64,000 nucleotides of DNA from Brevibacillus brevis NBRC 100599 (GTDB lineage: Bacteria > Bacillota > Bacilli > Brevibacillales > Brevibacillaceae), in assembly GCF_000010165.1 (NCBI RefSeq), contig NC_012491.1:3603501-3667500 (forward strand). The letters run 5' to 3'. The translations under genes were made by a program, and so were the position numbers. Position 1 is the first letter of the stretch. Each line of letters starts with the position of its first letter. A model generated the notes under the pieces. The model did not search any database and had not been told where the DNA came from. It saw nothing but the letters and a program-made list of their open reading frames with translations. This document shows, piece by piece, positions 17,391 to 27,104 of this stretch.

Positions 17391-18437
17391 TTACTTATCA
17401 GGAACTGTGATTTCGCCTTTAACGATTTTTTGCTTGTATTCTTCAACCAGCTTCAGTACGTCTTCAGGAACATTCTTCGTAGAAGTGTCAGCCAGACCTA
17501 CACCGTTTTCAGCCAGTCCGAGCCATTGTACTCCGCCTTTGAATTTACCCTCAGAAAGCTCTTTCGATACACGAATAACTGCTTCGTCAACACGTTTTAC
17601 CATGGAAGTCAATGTAACTTCGTCGCCGAAAGTCAGGGATTGGTCTTTGTCAACACCGATTACCCATACGTTCTCGCCTTTAGCTTTACGGTCTTTTGCT
17701 TCGTTGAACACACCGTCGCCTGTACCGCCGGAAGCGTGGAAGATGATGTCCACACCTTGACCGTACATGGAGGAAGCAGTAGATTTACCCATGTCTGGTT
17801 TGTCAAAAGCACCCGTGTAAACTTTCACTACTTGAATGCTTGGATCTACAGCTTTTACGCCCGCTTCGAAACCAAGGTCAAAACGTTTGATTACCGGGAT
17901 GTCAACGCCACCCACGAATCCAACCTTTTTCGTTTTGGTCATCTTCGCTGCAACTACCCCAGCAAGGAAGGAGCCTTCATGCTCTTTAAAGAGTACAGAT
18001 GCTACGTTAGGAGCATCTACTTCAGCGTCGATAATCGCCAATTTTGCGTTTTTGTTTTCATTTGCTACTTTTTTCAGGTGGTCACCCATCAAGAAGCCGA
18101 TACCCCAAGTCAGATCCCAACCGTCTTTTACGAATTGAGTCAGGTTTGGTACATAGTCAGCATCTGATTTTGATTGCAGATAGTTTACGTTTTCTTTCGG
18201 GAGATTCATTTCGGTTTGGAGTTTTTGCAGCCCTTCCCAAGCACTCTGGTTAAAGGAGTTGTCGTTTACACCGCCAACGTCTGTAACCATACCTACTTTG
18301 ATAGCACTAGCGGCTGGAGCGCCTCCATTGCTACCAGTTTGGCCTTGAGGCTGTGCTTCTTGTTTGCTTCCGCAGCCAGCGAGAACAAGCGACAGGCTGA
18401 GTGTTGCCACAGAAAGCACGGATAGAACTTTCTTCAT
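17391..18437 (-). CDS. nupN: BMP-family nucleoside-binding lipoprotein (NupN-like)
   Basis: A 348-residue extracellular substrate-binding protein anchored as a lipoprotein: the signal peptide ends in the lipobox LAGC with the lipidated cysteine near residue 22, followed by a polar Gly/Ser/Gln linker. The mature part has the basic-membrane-protein fold (KVGMVTDVGGVNDNSFNQSAW, then WGIGFLMGDHL, and GVDKDQS near the end). BMP proteins such as PnrA and NupN bind purine nucleosides. The gene is first in the transporter set and is preceded on the same strand by the GntR gene, with a GGGGG ribosome binding site. Confidence 0.88.
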   Translation of the reverse strand: MKKVLSVLSVATLSLSLVLAGCGSKQEAQPQGQTGSNGGAPAASAIKVGMVTDVGGVNDNSFNQSAWEGLQKLQTEMNLPKENVNYLQSKSDADYVPNLTQFVKDGWDLTWGIGFLMGDHLKKVANENKNAKLAIIDAEVDAPNVASVLFKEHEGSFLAGVVAAKMTKTKKVGFVGGVDIPVIKRFDLGFEAGVKAVDPSIQVVKVYTGAFDKPDMGKSTASSMYGQGVDIIFHASGGTGDGVFNEAKDRKAKGENVWVIGVDKDQSLTFGDEVTLTSMVKRVDEAVIRVSKELSEGKFKGGVQWLGLAENGVGLADTSTKNVPEDVLKLVEEYKQKIVKGEITVPDK

Positions 18438-18494
18438 CTGAGATTACCCCCTGTTTTTAGTTGATGAAATTGTTGAGTGAGGTTGCCCCCACAG

Positions 18495-19220
18495 TTACAA
18501 CCGTCTCCGTACGACATGAAAGTGAATTTTGTCAGCTCTGAAGTAATTATGGGAGTATAGCACTGGCTTTTCACTTTCGTCGTAATGAATCTGTTTGAGC
18601 AAGAGCATGGGAGCAGATTTATCGCAATGCAGCAGGTTGGAAACCTTTTCATTGTAGCCCACGGGTTCAATATCAGCTACTGCGTATGCGATCCTTACCC
18701 CTGTTACGCTCTCCAGCCATTTGAAGATAGACTCTCCACTTGCCGCATAGCCCTCGGGCACCAGATGTGCAGGAATGCGGTCCACACAATAAACCACAGG
18801 CTCACCGTCAGCCGTTCGAATTCGTTCTACTATGAGAACGCCTTCACCCGGATTTAAGGCCAGCCGCTTCCTCTCTTCTTCAGCAGATTCGCCAAAGGAT
18901 GTTTTCAGGATCAAGGTTCCTGCCGTATATCCTTGACGCTCGATTGCATCCGTCACACTAAAGAGTTCCCCAATCCCACCTGAAAAAACAGGCTTTGAAT
19001 TAATAAAGGTACCTACACCGTGTCTACGAATGACAATCTTCTCTTCCTCAAGAAGTCGGAGTGCCTCGCGAAGCGTCGCCCTGCTTACACCAAGCTGTTT
19101 GGATAGTTCGGCTTCAGAAGGGAGGCGTTCACCAGGACGAAGAAGTCCGGTTTCGATATCACTCTTGATCTTGTCCATTACCAAGAGAAACAGTGATCGA
19201 ACATTCCCTTTGATGCTCAT
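18495..19220 (-). CDS. nupR: GntR-family (HutC/UTRA) regulator, NupR/YmfC-like
   Basis: A 241-residue repressor-type protein. The N-terminal winged helix-turn-helix (GERLPSEAELSKQLGVSRATLREALRLLEEE, about residues 30-60) is followed by a UTRA effector domain ending HNYFRADKIHFHVVRRR. There are three consecutive ATG codons; the last, at 19220, lies nine bases after AGGAG and is chosen. In Bacillus subtilis the GntR gene next to spoIIIE controls the guanosine transporter genes at another locus. Here the regulator sits directly upstream of a BMP transporter, which supports the same job. The ligand is inferred, not seen. Confidence 0.85.
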   Translation of the reverse strand: MSIKGNVRSLFLLVMDKIKSDIETGLLRPGERLPSEAELSKQLGVSRATLREALRLLEEEKIVIRRHGVGTFINSKPVFSGGIGELFSVTDAIERQGYTAGTLILKTSFGESAEEERKRLALNPGEGVLIVERIRTADGEPVVYCVDRIPAHLVPEGYAASGESIFKWLESVTGVRIAYAVADIEPVGYNEKVSNLLHCDKSAPMLLLKQIHYDESEKPVLYSHNYFRADKIHFHVVRRRL

Positions 19221-19416
19221 CATCATTCACTCCTGCTGTCCTTCAGCCATCCCAACAGGTAGGACGTCAGACCTCTGATTCGTATGAGACTTAATAACAA
19301 CAATTTCCGTCAATCTCTTAGAAATTTTACATGAGGGGCGAGTATCATGCAAGCCAAATATTTATGAATAATAATGCAAAATGATTAATTTAGACAGGGA
19401 TTTTTCTACTAAAATA

Positions 19417-19458
19417 GGAAAAAAGACCCTGCCAGTACAAATGTTGGCAAGGTCTCTC
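19417..19458 (-). terminator. Terminator of spoIIIE
   Basis: GACCTTGCCA pairs with TGGCAGGGTC (one mismatch), then TTTTTTCC. It begins within a few bases of the spoIIIE stop. The 190 bases between this and the GntR start hold no gene I can see. Confidence 0.85.
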
Positions 19459-19459
19459 T

Positions 19460-21838
19460 TTATGAAATATTACTTTCAATGGACGGGCGTGGAAGACGAA
19501 CCTCACGAGGCTTGCTTCCCTCATAAGGACCGACTACTCCTTGGGCTTCCATCATATCAATCAATCGTGCCGCCCGCGTATAACCGACACGGAGACGACG
19601 CTGCAACAAGGATGCCGATGCCGTTTGGGCTTCTGAAACGATTTGGACGGCTTGATCGTACAGTTCATCATCCACAACTGGCTGTTGCTCCTCCTGCACG
19701 TCACCCGGGATCATCTCTTCATTGTAGCGAACCTCTTGCTGTTCTTTTACAAAACGAACGACCTCTTCTACTTCCTTGTCAGATACAAAAGCTCCTTGAA
19801 CACGGGTCGGCTTGGATGCCCCCATCGGCAGTGATAGCATGTCCCCTCTACCGAGAAGCTTTTCTGCTCCACCCATATCGAGAATCGTTCTAGAGTCAGC
19901 CATGGAAGATACGCCAAAGGCAATGCGGGATGGGATATTTGCCTTGATCACACCCGTAATGACATCTACGGAAGGACGCTGGGTCGCGATGATGAGATGA
20001 ATTCCGGAAGCACGAGCCATTTGCGCGAGTCGACAAATCGCATCCTCCACTTCTCCCGGAGCTACCATCATCAAGTCCGCAAGCTCATCGACGATGACGA
20101 CGATATAGGGAAGTGGGGTGCCTTCCACTTGTGCATTGTACATTTCAATATTGCGGCTACCTGTTTTGGCAAACAAATTATAGCGCCGTTCCATCTCTGC
20201 CACGACTTTTTTCAATGCAACAGAAGCCCTTCTCGGGTCAGTCACAACTGGAGCCAACAAATGCGGAATTCCGTTGTACACATTCAGTTCCACCATTTTC
20301 GGGTCAACCATCATCAGCTTGACTTCTTCTGGTTTGGCCTTGAACAAAATACTCATGATTAATCCGTTAATACAGACTGATTTACCGCTTCCAGTCGCAC
20401 CCGCTACGAGCAAATGGGGCATTTTGGTCAAATCGGCTACAATCGGCTCTCCGGAAATATCCCGGCCAAGAGCAACGGTAAGCTTTCCTGCTGCATCTTG
20501 ATACTCGGGAGCTTCCAACACTTCTCGTAGTGATACGACCGCTACCTCCGAGTTCGGAACCTCGATACCGATAGCTGATTTCCCTGGGATTGGTGCCTCA
20601 ATACGGATATCTTTTGCTGCCAGTGCCAATGCAAGATCATCCGTCAAGCTGACAATCCTGCTTACTTTTACCCCTGTAGCAGGCTGAACTTCGTAACGTG
20701 TAACAGCCGGTCCTCGATGTACCTCGGAAACAGTTGCATTGACGCCAAAGCTCTTCAGTGTCTGCACTAATTTTGCCGCATTTGAGGTATGATCAACGTC
20801 TTTACCTGTTGCACTCGCTTTGGGCCTTGCGAGCATTTGCAGACTTGGCAGCTCATACGGTATGGTATTCTTTTCTTCTCCGGTATCTATTGTACCGAAG
20901 ATTTCTGCTTCTCCTTCAAGTGCAAACGTAATCTCCTGATTCGGTTTCGGTTGTGCAGCTCTCGCTTGATGACCAGGATTACTCGGTTCTTCATCCTCTT
21001 CCAGCGCAATGCGATCCGTAAAATCACGAATTAATGGGGCATTCAGTTGCTGGACTGCTTCCTCCTGATTAGCAGGTTGTGAATGAGGTTTTTGCTCTTT
21101 CAACGCCGTGACAGCAATGGCCTCGTTCTCTTCCGCCGATTGCTTTTGCTTGCGAGCCTCTTCGGCTTCCTTTGCTTCTTTCTTTCTCTTCTCGCTCTCT
21201 TCCTGCAAAAGCTGTACAGAGTCCTTCACTGTATGCTTGGCCTTTCCGTAAAACAAAGCGAGCTTGTCCTTGGCAAACATCAAAATGTTTACATAAGAAA
21301 GATTGAACAGAAACATCAGTCCCACGAGGAAAAGAAACACAATCACCAGACCAGTACCAATTGTTCCAACAAGACCGTTTGTCACCGCAAAAAACAGAGC
21401 ACCGATCATTCCTCCACCTACCCCGGTGGTGGACACTTTCTGACCATGATCGAGCCAAATCCTGTCCCATGTAACCTTAATAATGCTTTGCTCTGCAAAT
21501 TTTCCATCTGCGGTAATTTGTTTGTACAAAATCATGTGATCCCAGGTCAAAATCGCCACACCAATGAGCGCTATCCCTAAGACGCGGTAAGTAAGCTTCG
21601 GTGACTTTCTCGTAAACATCATATGTATGGCCATACCGATTAGCAGAACAGGAATGATAAAATCCCATGAGCCCGCAATAAACCGAAATAGAAGTGCCAG
21701 TACATTTTTGCCCAGCCATCCACTCTCCAATAGCCCGATCAAGGACAGCACAATGATGAGAAGTCCCAGCAGCTCTATTTTGACAACTGAGGCCAATGCC
21801 GCTTGTGAACGCTCTTTTTTTCTCCTACTCAATGGCAT
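19460..21838 (-). CDS. spoIIIE: DNA translocase SpoIIIE/FtsK
   Basis: A 792-residue DNA pump that moves the chromosome through the division or sporulation septum. It has four N-terminal membrane segments (residues about 20-165), a charged Lys/Glu-rich linker (about 190-330), and a motor domain with Walker [10 protein letters not shown] near residue 483 and Walker B region [11 protein letters not shown]. The C-terminal winged-helix gamma domain (last 65 residues, [20 protein letters not shown]) reads orienting DNA sequences. By position after tepA-ylzJ it is SpoIIIE rather than a second FtsK. GAGGAGGAGG precedes the ATG. A terminator lies only about 25 bases upstream, so its promoter must be within or before it. 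Confidence 0.93.
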   Translation of the reverse strand: MPLSRRKKERSQAALASVVKIELLGLLIIVLSLIGLLESGWLGKNVLALLFRFIAGSWDFIIPVLLIGMAIHMMFTRKSPKLTYRVLGIALIGVAILTWDHMILYKQITADGKFAEQSIIKVTWDRIWLDHGQKVSTTGVGGGMIGALFFAVTNGLVGTIGTGLVIVFLFLVGLMFLFNLSYVNILMFAKDKLALFYGKAKHTVKDSVQLLQEESEKRKKEAKEAEEARKQKQSAEENEAIAVTALKEQKPHSQPANQEEAVQQLNAPLIRDFTDRIALEEDEEPSNPGHQARAAQPKPNQEITFALEGEAEIFGTIDTGEEKNTIPYELPSLQMLARPKASATGKDVDHTSNAAKLVQTLKSFGVNATVSEVHRGPAVTRYEVQPATGVKVSRIVSLTDDLALALAAKDIRIEAPIPGKSAIGIEVPNSEVAVVSLREVLEAPEYQDAAGKLTVALGRDISGEPIVADLTKMPHLLVAGATGSGKSVCINGLIMSILFKAKPEEVKLMMVDPKMVELNVYNGIPHLLAPVVTDPRRASVALKKVVAEMERRYNLFAKTGSRNIEMYNAQVEGTPLPYIVVIVDELADLMMVAPGEVEDAICRLAQMARASGIHLIIATQRPSVDVITGVIKANIPSRIAFGVSSMADSRTILDMGGAEKLLGRGDMLSLPMGASKPTRVQGAFVSDKEVEEVVRFVKEQQEVRYNEEMIPGDVQEEQQPVVDDELYDQAVQIVSEAQTASASLLQRRLRVGYTRAARLIDMMEAQGVVGPYEGSKPREVRLPRPSIESNIS

Positions 21839-21863
21839 GCCTCCTCCTCGTTATGTACCTAAT

Positions 21864-21896
21864 GGAAAAAAGGCAGCCGTCGCGTGTTCGGCTGCT
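21864..21896 (-). terminator. Terminator between ylzJ and spoIIIE
   Basis: GCAGCCG pairs with CGGCTGC and is followed by CTTTTTTCC on the minus strand. The spoIIIE ATG is only about 25 bases further on. Confidence 0.82.
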
Positions 21897-21947
21897 GTTC
21901 GTACTTCTCTAGTATAACACAGGAAATTCATAGAAATACAGGACTTC

Positions 21948-22178
21948 TTAGGCGAGCCACTCAGGTTGAAACTGAATTTTTTGTCCGGGTGCGTATTGCT
22001 CCTTCAGGTAGTCTTGCGGATCTGGACTAATCAGCCTGACGATTTTTCCTTCAAACGGTCCGGTTAGCTCAATGAGCATCGTGGCATGACCCATCGTTAT
22101 CTCTTTCAGCTCTTGCTTCTCCACTTGCTCCATGTTCTCAAAAACCGTTTCCATCGGAATGATGGAGTATAAGATCAT
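21948..22178 (-). CDS. ylzJ: YlzJ-like protein
   Basis: A 76-residue protein of unknown function, matching the YlzJ-like family by size, sequence start ([13 protein letters not shown]) and position between tepA and spoIIIE. It has no membrane segment; the middle is a beta-rich stretch ([19 protein letters not shown]). Its ATG overlaps the tepA TGA stop (ATGA), so its translation depends on tepA. Confidence 0.85.
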   Translation of the reverse strand: MILYSIIPMETVFENMEQVEKQELKEITMGHATMLIELTGPFEGKIVRLISPDPQDYLKEQYAPGQKIQFQPEWLA

Positions 22179-22999
22179 TGGAGTACACTCTCCTCACCTT
22201 TTTGCGCTTTGATCAGTTCGTTCAGTTTTTTCAGCGCGCTACCAAGACCGCCAACTTCATCTATCAATCCATATTTCACCGCATCTACGCCAATCACATT
22301 GGTTCCAATATCTCGTGTCAATTCACCTGTTCGGGTCATTAGCTCACGGAACTTTTCTTCTGAAACTTTGGAGTGACGGGCAATAAAGCTTACTACACGA
22401 TCCTGCATTTTGTCCAAGTACTCAAACGTTTGGGGCACACCAATTACAAGACCAGTCAAACGGATCGGGTGAATCGTCATCGTTGCTGTTTCTGCAATAA
22501 ACGAGTACGAACCAGCAACGGCAATTGGCACACCAATGCTATGGCCACCGCCGAGTACAAGTGTGACTACCGGTTTGGACAAGGACGCTACCATCTCCGC
22601 AATTGCCAAGCCCGCTTCTACGTCCCCGCCAACTGTGTTCAAAATAACGAGAACGCCCTCTATTTTATTGTTTTGTTCTGCCGCAACCAATTGAGGAATG
22701 AGGTGCTCGTATTTTGTCGTCTTATTTTGTGGGGGCAACTGAATATGCCCTTCTACTTGTCCGATGATGGTCATACAATAAATATTGCTTTCGAGTTGTG
22801 GGACGTTTGTCTGACCCAGTTGCGTAATCGAATCGAGCAGTTTTTTCTTCGGATCTTCTTGCCCAGGTGCTTCTGATGGCGGCGAGGCAGCAGGCTCCTG
22901 ATCATCAGTTGGTGATTGTGGCTGGGATTCCTTACTCGTTACCGCTGTGCTCGCAAACGGCGGCTTATTTAAAAAATCGCTAAAATGTTGATTCGACAT
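22175..22999 (-). CDS. tepA: ClpP-class protease-like protein TepA
   Basis: A 274-residue protein related to ClpP and signal-peptide peptidases. A Ser/Pro-rich N-terminus ([20 protein letters not shown]) is followed by the crotonase-like fold with [17 protein letters not shown] near residue 120 and a [14 protein letters not shown] segment that holds the likely catalytic serine. The Bacillus homologue was named for an effect on protein export, but its direct substrate is unclear. The start at 22999 has GGGAGG seven to eight bases ahead; the frame's earlier start lacks one. Confidence 0.85.
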   Translation of the reverse strand: MSNQHFSDFLNKPPFASTAVTSKESQPQSPTDDQEPAASPPSEAPGQEDPKKKLLDSITQLGQTNVPQLESNIYCMTIIGQVEGHIQLPPQNKTTKYEHLIPQLVAAEQNNKIEGVLVILNTVGGDVEAGLAIAEMVASLSKPVVTLVLGGGHSIGVPIAVAGSYSFIAETATMTIHPIRLTGLVIGVPQTFEYLDKMQDRVVSFIARHSKVSEEKFRELMTRTGELTRDIGTNVIGVDAVKYGLIDEVGGLGSALKKLNELIKAQKGEESVLQ

Positions 23000-23066
23000 G
23001 GATGATCCTCCCTCACTTTCCTCTGTAGTATGGATAAGGGGAGGAAAAATCATGCGCCCACAAAGG

Positions 23067-23107
23067 CAAAAAAAGCCAGAAACCCTTTTTCCAAAGGATT
23101 TCCAGCT
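23067..23107 (-). terminator. Terminator of rnjB
   Basis: AGCTGGAAATCCTT pairs with AAGGGTTTCTGGCT, with some G-T pairs, and is followed by TTTTTTT on the minus strand. Confidence 0.8.
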
Positions 23108-23120
23108 CTTTATCGTGATC

Positions 23121-24797
23121 CTACACTTCCATGATAATCGGCAAGATCATCGGACGTCTGCGCGTTTGCTCGTACAGATAACGGCCTAATGACTCTTTTA
23201 CGTTATTTTTCAGTGAAGACCATTCATTCACATTTTCTTCCATGCATTTGACAAGTGTTTGGGTCACTATGCGATTTGCCTCATCCAGCAGCTCTTCGGA
23301 TTCACGCACGTAGACGAAACCGCGAGAAATGATGTCTGGACCTGACAAAATCGTGCCATTTTGTTTGCTGAGTGTAACGACAACTACCAGTATGCCATCT
23401 TGTGACAGTAATTTGCGATCTCTAAGGACGATATTTCCTACATCACCAACACCCAAGCCGTCAATCAAAACGTTGCCAGCATGGACTTTTCCACCGTAAC
23501 GGGCCTTGCCCCCTGAGAATTCAACTGTATCGCCGTTATCCAGCAAGAACGTGTTTTCTTCAGGAATGCCAACCTGGTCAGCAAGTAAGGCATGTGTTTT
23601 CAGCATGCGATATTCACCGTGAACGGGAATAAAGTACTTCGGCTTCATTAGGTTAAGCATCAGGCGCAATTCCTCTTGGCTACCATGACCGGAGACGTGG
23701 ACGGTTCCGTTAGGTCCATGGCCGCCATAGATGACATCTGCACCAATCCGCGATAATTGATCGATCGTACGAGCCACATATTTTTCATTCCCTGGAATGG
23801 GAGTGGCTGCAATGATAACGGTATCCCCTGGAAGGATGTCAATTTTCCGATGGGCGGATCGGGCCATCCGAGTGAGCGCGGACATAGGCTCTCCTTGGCT
23901 TCCAGTTGATAAAATAACGACTTGTTCAGCAGGCAATTTGTTGATTTCATCGATCTCAACAATCAAACCCTCTGGGACCAATAAGTACCCTAAGTCTCTG
24001 CTGATATTAATAACATTTTGCATGCTCCGGCCGACAACCGTCAATTTACGGTTGAACTGTGCTGCAGCGTCCACCACTTGTTGAATGCGGTGAACATTTG
24101 ATGCAAACGTAGAAACAACAATACGTCCAGATGCTTTGCTGAACACATCCATGAGTGCTTTTCCCACTGAGCGTTCCGATCCGGTAAATCCAGGCCGTTC
24201 TGCATTCGTACTGTCAGAGAGCAAGCACAAAACGCCTCTGTCACCGATCATCGCCATTTTTGCCAGATCAGCTACCTGATTGTTAACAGGTGTTTGATCG
24301 AACTTGAAGTCTCCTGTATGAACGATGTAACCTTCCGGCGTATCCAAGCATACCCCTACACAATCCGGGATGCTGTGGTTTACACGGAAAAAGGTCGCCT
24401 TCATCTTTCCGAGAATGACTTCCGAGTCGCTGTTGATCAATACGCGTTTTGTTTCGTTTAGGATGCCCGCTTCTTTTAACTTTGCATCAATTAAACCAAG
24501 GGTAAGTTTTGTCGCATAAACCGGGACTTTCAAATGCTTCAGCACATAGCTGAGGCCGCCGATGTGGTCTTCATGTCCATGCGTAATAATAATACCCCGA
24601 ACCTTGTCGCGATGTTCCTCCAAGTAGGTGATATCCGGAATAACCATATCAATCCCCAGCATTTCTTCTTCTGGGAACTTCAATCCGGCATCAATCACCA
24701 CGATGTCGTCACCGCTTTGTACCACGTACATATTCTTCCCAATTTCGCCGACTCCGCCCAGGGCGAAAACGAGAACAGAGTGATTCGACTTTGCCAA
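23121..24797 (-). CDS. rnjB: Ribonuclease J (RnjB)
   Basis: A 558-residue RNase J of the metallo-beta-lactamase/beta-CASP type, acting as endonuclease and 5'-3' exonuclease in mRNA decay and maturation. The zinc ligands HGHEDHIGG lie near residue 65, the beta-CASP region includes [16 protein letters not shown], and PVHGEYRML marks the C-terminal metal site. The frame is open further upstream, but a perfect AGGAGG lies nine bases before a TTG at 24797, inside that extended frame, so TTG is taken as the start; the length then matches RnjB. Position between dapA and tepA identifies it as RnjB rather than RnjA. Confidence 0.92.
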   Translation of the reverse strand: MAKSNHSVLVFALGGVGEIGKNMYVVQSGDDIVVIDAGLKFPEEEMLGIDMVIPDITYLEEHRDKVRGIIITHGHEDHIGGLSYVLKHLKVPVYATKLTLGLIDAKLKEAGILNETKRVLINSDSEVILGKMKATFFRVNHSIPDCVGVCLDTPEGYIVHTGDFKFDQTPVNNQVADLAKMAMIGDRGVLCLLSDSTNAERPGFTGSERSVGKALMDVFSKASGRIVVSTFASNVHRIQQVVDAAAQFNRKLTVVGRSMQNVINISRDLGYLLVPEGLIVEIDEINKLPAEQVVILSTGSQGEPMSALTRMARSAHRKIDILPGDTVIIAATPIPGNEKYVARTIDQLSRIGADVIYGGHGPNGTVHVSGHGSQEELRLMLNLMKPKYFIPVHGEYRMLKTHALLADQVGIPEENTFLLDNGDTVEFSGGKARYGGKVHAGNVLIDGLGVGDVGNIVLRDRKLLSQDGILVVVVTLSKQNGTILSGPDIISRGFVYVRESEELLDEANRIVTQTLVKCMEENVNEWSSLKNNVKESLGRYLYEQTRRRPMILPIIMEV

Positions 24798-24864
24798 AAC
24801 GTGTAACCTCCTATATTTAGTTGTCATGTCCACTCAAAAAAACCGCCCCAAATCACTTGTTCTT

Positions 24865-24894
24865 ATTATACCCGAAGTGAAATCATGAACACAA
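24865..24894 (-). promoter_or_regulatory. Promoter of rnjB
   Basis: Minus strand -35 TTGTGT (24889-24894), 18-base spacer, -10 TATAAT (24865-24870). It starts right at the T-run of the dapA terminator. Confidence 0.6.
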
Positions 24895-24928
24895 GGAAAA
24901 AGAGCCATCCCCGGAAGGAATGGCTCTT
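24895..24928 (-). terminator. Terminator of dapA
   Basis: AGAGCCAT pairs with ATGGCTCT and is followed by TTTTTCC on the minus strand. It ends the transcript that carries the diaminopimelate genes. Confidence 0.85.
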
Positions 24929-24942
24929 GAACTTCTATGGAG

Positions 24943-25809
24943 TTAAACAAGCAGAGAATGCACAAAATCTTTTTCCTGTTCGTTCAGCTCGACTAAAGGC
25001 AGCCGAACACCTCCAACTTGAACGCCGAGCTTTTCTAAAGCGACCTTGGTCGGTCCAGGGCTCGGGTACGCAAAGAGGCCTTCAAAAATCGGCAACAGCT
25101 TGCGATGGAGTCTTCCTGCCTCTGTATAGTTACCGGCAAAATAAGCGTCCATCATATCTGTCATTGGGCGGCCGACTACGTGACTCGCCACACTGACAAT
25201 GCCCACTCCTCCGATTGACAAGATCGGCAAAGTTAAGCCATCATCGCCACTGTACAGCTCAAAGCCTTCCGGGGCATGCTCAATAATTTGCGCCATTTGT
25301 GACAAATTCCCGGAGGCTTCCTTGATGCATACCACATTAGGCAGCTCTGCCAAACGAAGTGTCGTTTCGGCAGTCATATTGACCACGGATCTTCCTGGCA
25401 CATTATATAGCATCACGGGCAACTCCGTCGCTTCCGATAATGCCTTGAAATGTGCGTAAAGCCCCTCCTGCGATGGCTTGCTGTAATAAGGAGCAACGAC
25501 CATGACAGCGTCTACGCCAATCGATTGTACAGCTTGGGTGAACTCAATACTTGAGGCTGTATCATTGCTGCCTGTTCCTGCAATGATGTGGCATCTTCCT
25601 TTTGCGTAGGAAACAACATGGCGGAAAAGATCGAGTTTCTCCGTACGGGATAAAGTCGGTGATTCACCCGTGGTACCACTCAATACGATTCCAGTTGTTC
25701 CATTTGCAATCAAATGGTCAATCAGTCGCTCTGTTTTATCGTAATCGACCTGTAGCTGCTCATTAAAAGGCGTTACCATTGCGGTAACCAGTCGACCAAA
25801 ACGTGCCAC
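24943..25809 (-). CDS. dapA: 4-hydroxy-tetrahydrodipicolinate synthase
   Basis: DapA condenses aspartate semialdehyde with pyruvate, the first step of the diaminopimelate/lysine branch, which also feeds dipicolinate for spores. The 288-residue protein shows the TIM-barrel motifs SGTTGESPTLS, YNVPGRS and the Schiff-base lysine in VVCIKEASGN near residue 161. The start is a GTG at 25809. It follows dapG by about 57 bases and is the last of the asd-dapG-dapA group. Confidence 0.95.
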   Translation of the reverse strand: MARFGRLVTAMVTPFNEQLQVDYDKTERLIDHLIANGTTGIVLSGTTGESPTLSRTEKLDLFRHVVSYAKGRCHIIAGTGSNDTASSIEFTQAVQSIGVDAVMVVAPYYSKPSQEGLYAHFKALSEATELPVMLYNVPGRSVVNMTAETTLRLAELPNVVCIKEASGNLSQMAQIIEHAPEGFELYSGDDGLTLPILSIGGVGIVSVASHVVGRPMTDMMDAYFAGNYTEAGRLHRKLLPIFEGLFAYPSPGPTKVALEKLGVQVGGVRLPLVELNEQEKDFVHSLLV

Positions 25810-25866
25810 TACCTCTCCAACTCCTCTTTATCGTGATCAGTAGGTATTTAAAGTCAGAATATGCTC

Positions 25867-27093
25867 TTACTTATGTTGAACATGCAGGTTGAACTGCTGA
25901 TGAAGTGCGCGAACCGCCTTCACCATATCCATTTCATGCACGAGTACCCAGATGGTTGTATGAGAGTCTGCCGATTGAAGAATTTGAATATCTTCTTGTG
26001 TAAGTGCCTCCACGATTCTTGCCATCACGCCGGGCACTCCCGTCATCCCTGCACCAATCACGGACACTTTCGCGCAATGCGGCAAAAGCTGCGGCTCGTA
26101 TCCCATTTCTGTTAACAAACGAGCAGCTTTTTCTCCCATTTCATCATGGACCGTGTAAGCGACACCCATTGGGTTCACATTGATGAAATCTACACTGATG
26201 TTATTGGTTGCCATCGTTTTGAAGACTTGCAGCTGTGTATCGTAAGACCCTTCTTTGTTCGCGACCTTAATTTGAGTAATGTTCGGTACATGAGCAATTC
26301 CCATAACGACTCTGTCGTTTACTGTGTAGCCCATTTTCCCAATCTCCAGCATAGTCGTAACAAGTGTACCGGGGTCGTCCGAAAACGTAGAGCGAACACG
26401 AATCGGCACGTTTGCGTGCATCGCGATCTCCACCGCTCTAGGATGAATAACTTTTGCACCCAGGTGAGCCATGTTGCAAATTTCCGTGTAGGTCACCATA
26501 CCGAGCCGCTGCGCTTCCTCAACGATCCGCGGGTCTGCGGTCATGATGCCTTCCACGTCGGTGAAAATATCCACCGTTTCAGCCTTCAAGGCGACACCGA
26601 GAGCGGTTGCAGTCGTATCGCTTCCGCCCCGTCCCAGTGTCGTAATTTCCCACTCGGCTGTACGTCCCTGAAATCCTGGGACGATCACAACTTGACTTTC
26701 CTGCAAGTCCTGCAAAATGCGAGCTGGATCGATCGACATAATTTGTGCATTCGTAAAGTCGTCGCTCGTCACTATATTTGCCTGACCGCCTGTCAAAATT
26801 GTTGCTTTTATTCCCCGTGCATTTAGCATGCTGCACATGACTGTAGCAGAGATGATTTCTCCGGTATGCATCAGCATATCCATTTCTCTACTCGGCAGTT
26901 GGTTCCCATTCGCACGAACCAACTGCAAAAGTGTATCGGTCGCATATGGATCGCCCTTGCGCCCCATCGCCGATACGACAACGACGAGGGCATAACCCTC
27001 ATCAATTGCTTTTTCCATATGGTAGATTGCCCGCATCCGGCAATCCTCCGTCGTCAAGGAAGAACCACCGAACTTCTGGACGAGAATCTTCAC
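25867..27093 (-). CDS. dapG: Aspartokinase I
   Basis: Aspartokinase phosphorylates aspartate, the first step towards lysine, threonine, methionine and diaminopimelate. The 408-residue protein has KFGGSSLTT at the N-terminus, the kinase motifs GRGGSDTTA and TDVEGIMTADPRIV, and two C-terminal ACT domains (about 260-400) for allosteric control. Single-gene aspartokinase I of this type in Bacillus is inhibited by meso-diaminopimelate; that property is inferred here. It starts with GTG, 11 bases after asd, with GGGGAGAGG in front. Confidence 0.93.
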   Translation of the reverse strand: MKILVQKFGGSSLTTEDCRMRAIYHMEKAIDEGYALVVVVSAMGRKGDPYATDTLLQLVRANGNQLPSREMDMLMHTGEIISATVMCSMLNARGIKATILTGGQANIVTSDDFTNAQIMSIDPARILQDLQESQVVIVPGFQGRTAEWEITTLGRGGSDTTATALGVALKAETVDIFTDVEGIMTADPRIVEEAQRLGMVTYTEICNMAHLGAKVIHPRAVEIAMHANVPIRVRSTFSDDPGTLVTTMLEIGKMGYTVNDRVVMGIAHVPNITQIKVANKEGSYDTQLQVFKTMATNNISVDFINVNPMGVAYTVHDEMGEKAARLLTEMGYEPQLLPHCAKVSVIGAGMTGVPGVMARIVEALTQEDIQILQSADSHTTIWVLVHEMDMVKAVRALHQQFNLHVQHK

Positions 27094-27104
27094 TAACCTC
27101 TCCC

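Noticed and set aside
19227..19416. Gene or mobile element in the GntR-spoIIIE gap
   Set aside because: AT-rich, no frame with start signals, no terminal repeats; it probably holds only the GntR promoter and operator, which I could not define.
25810..25866. Possible lysine riboswitch before dapA or dapG
   Set aside because: The gaps before dapG (11 bases) and dapA (57 bases) are far too short for one, and no matching fold was seen.
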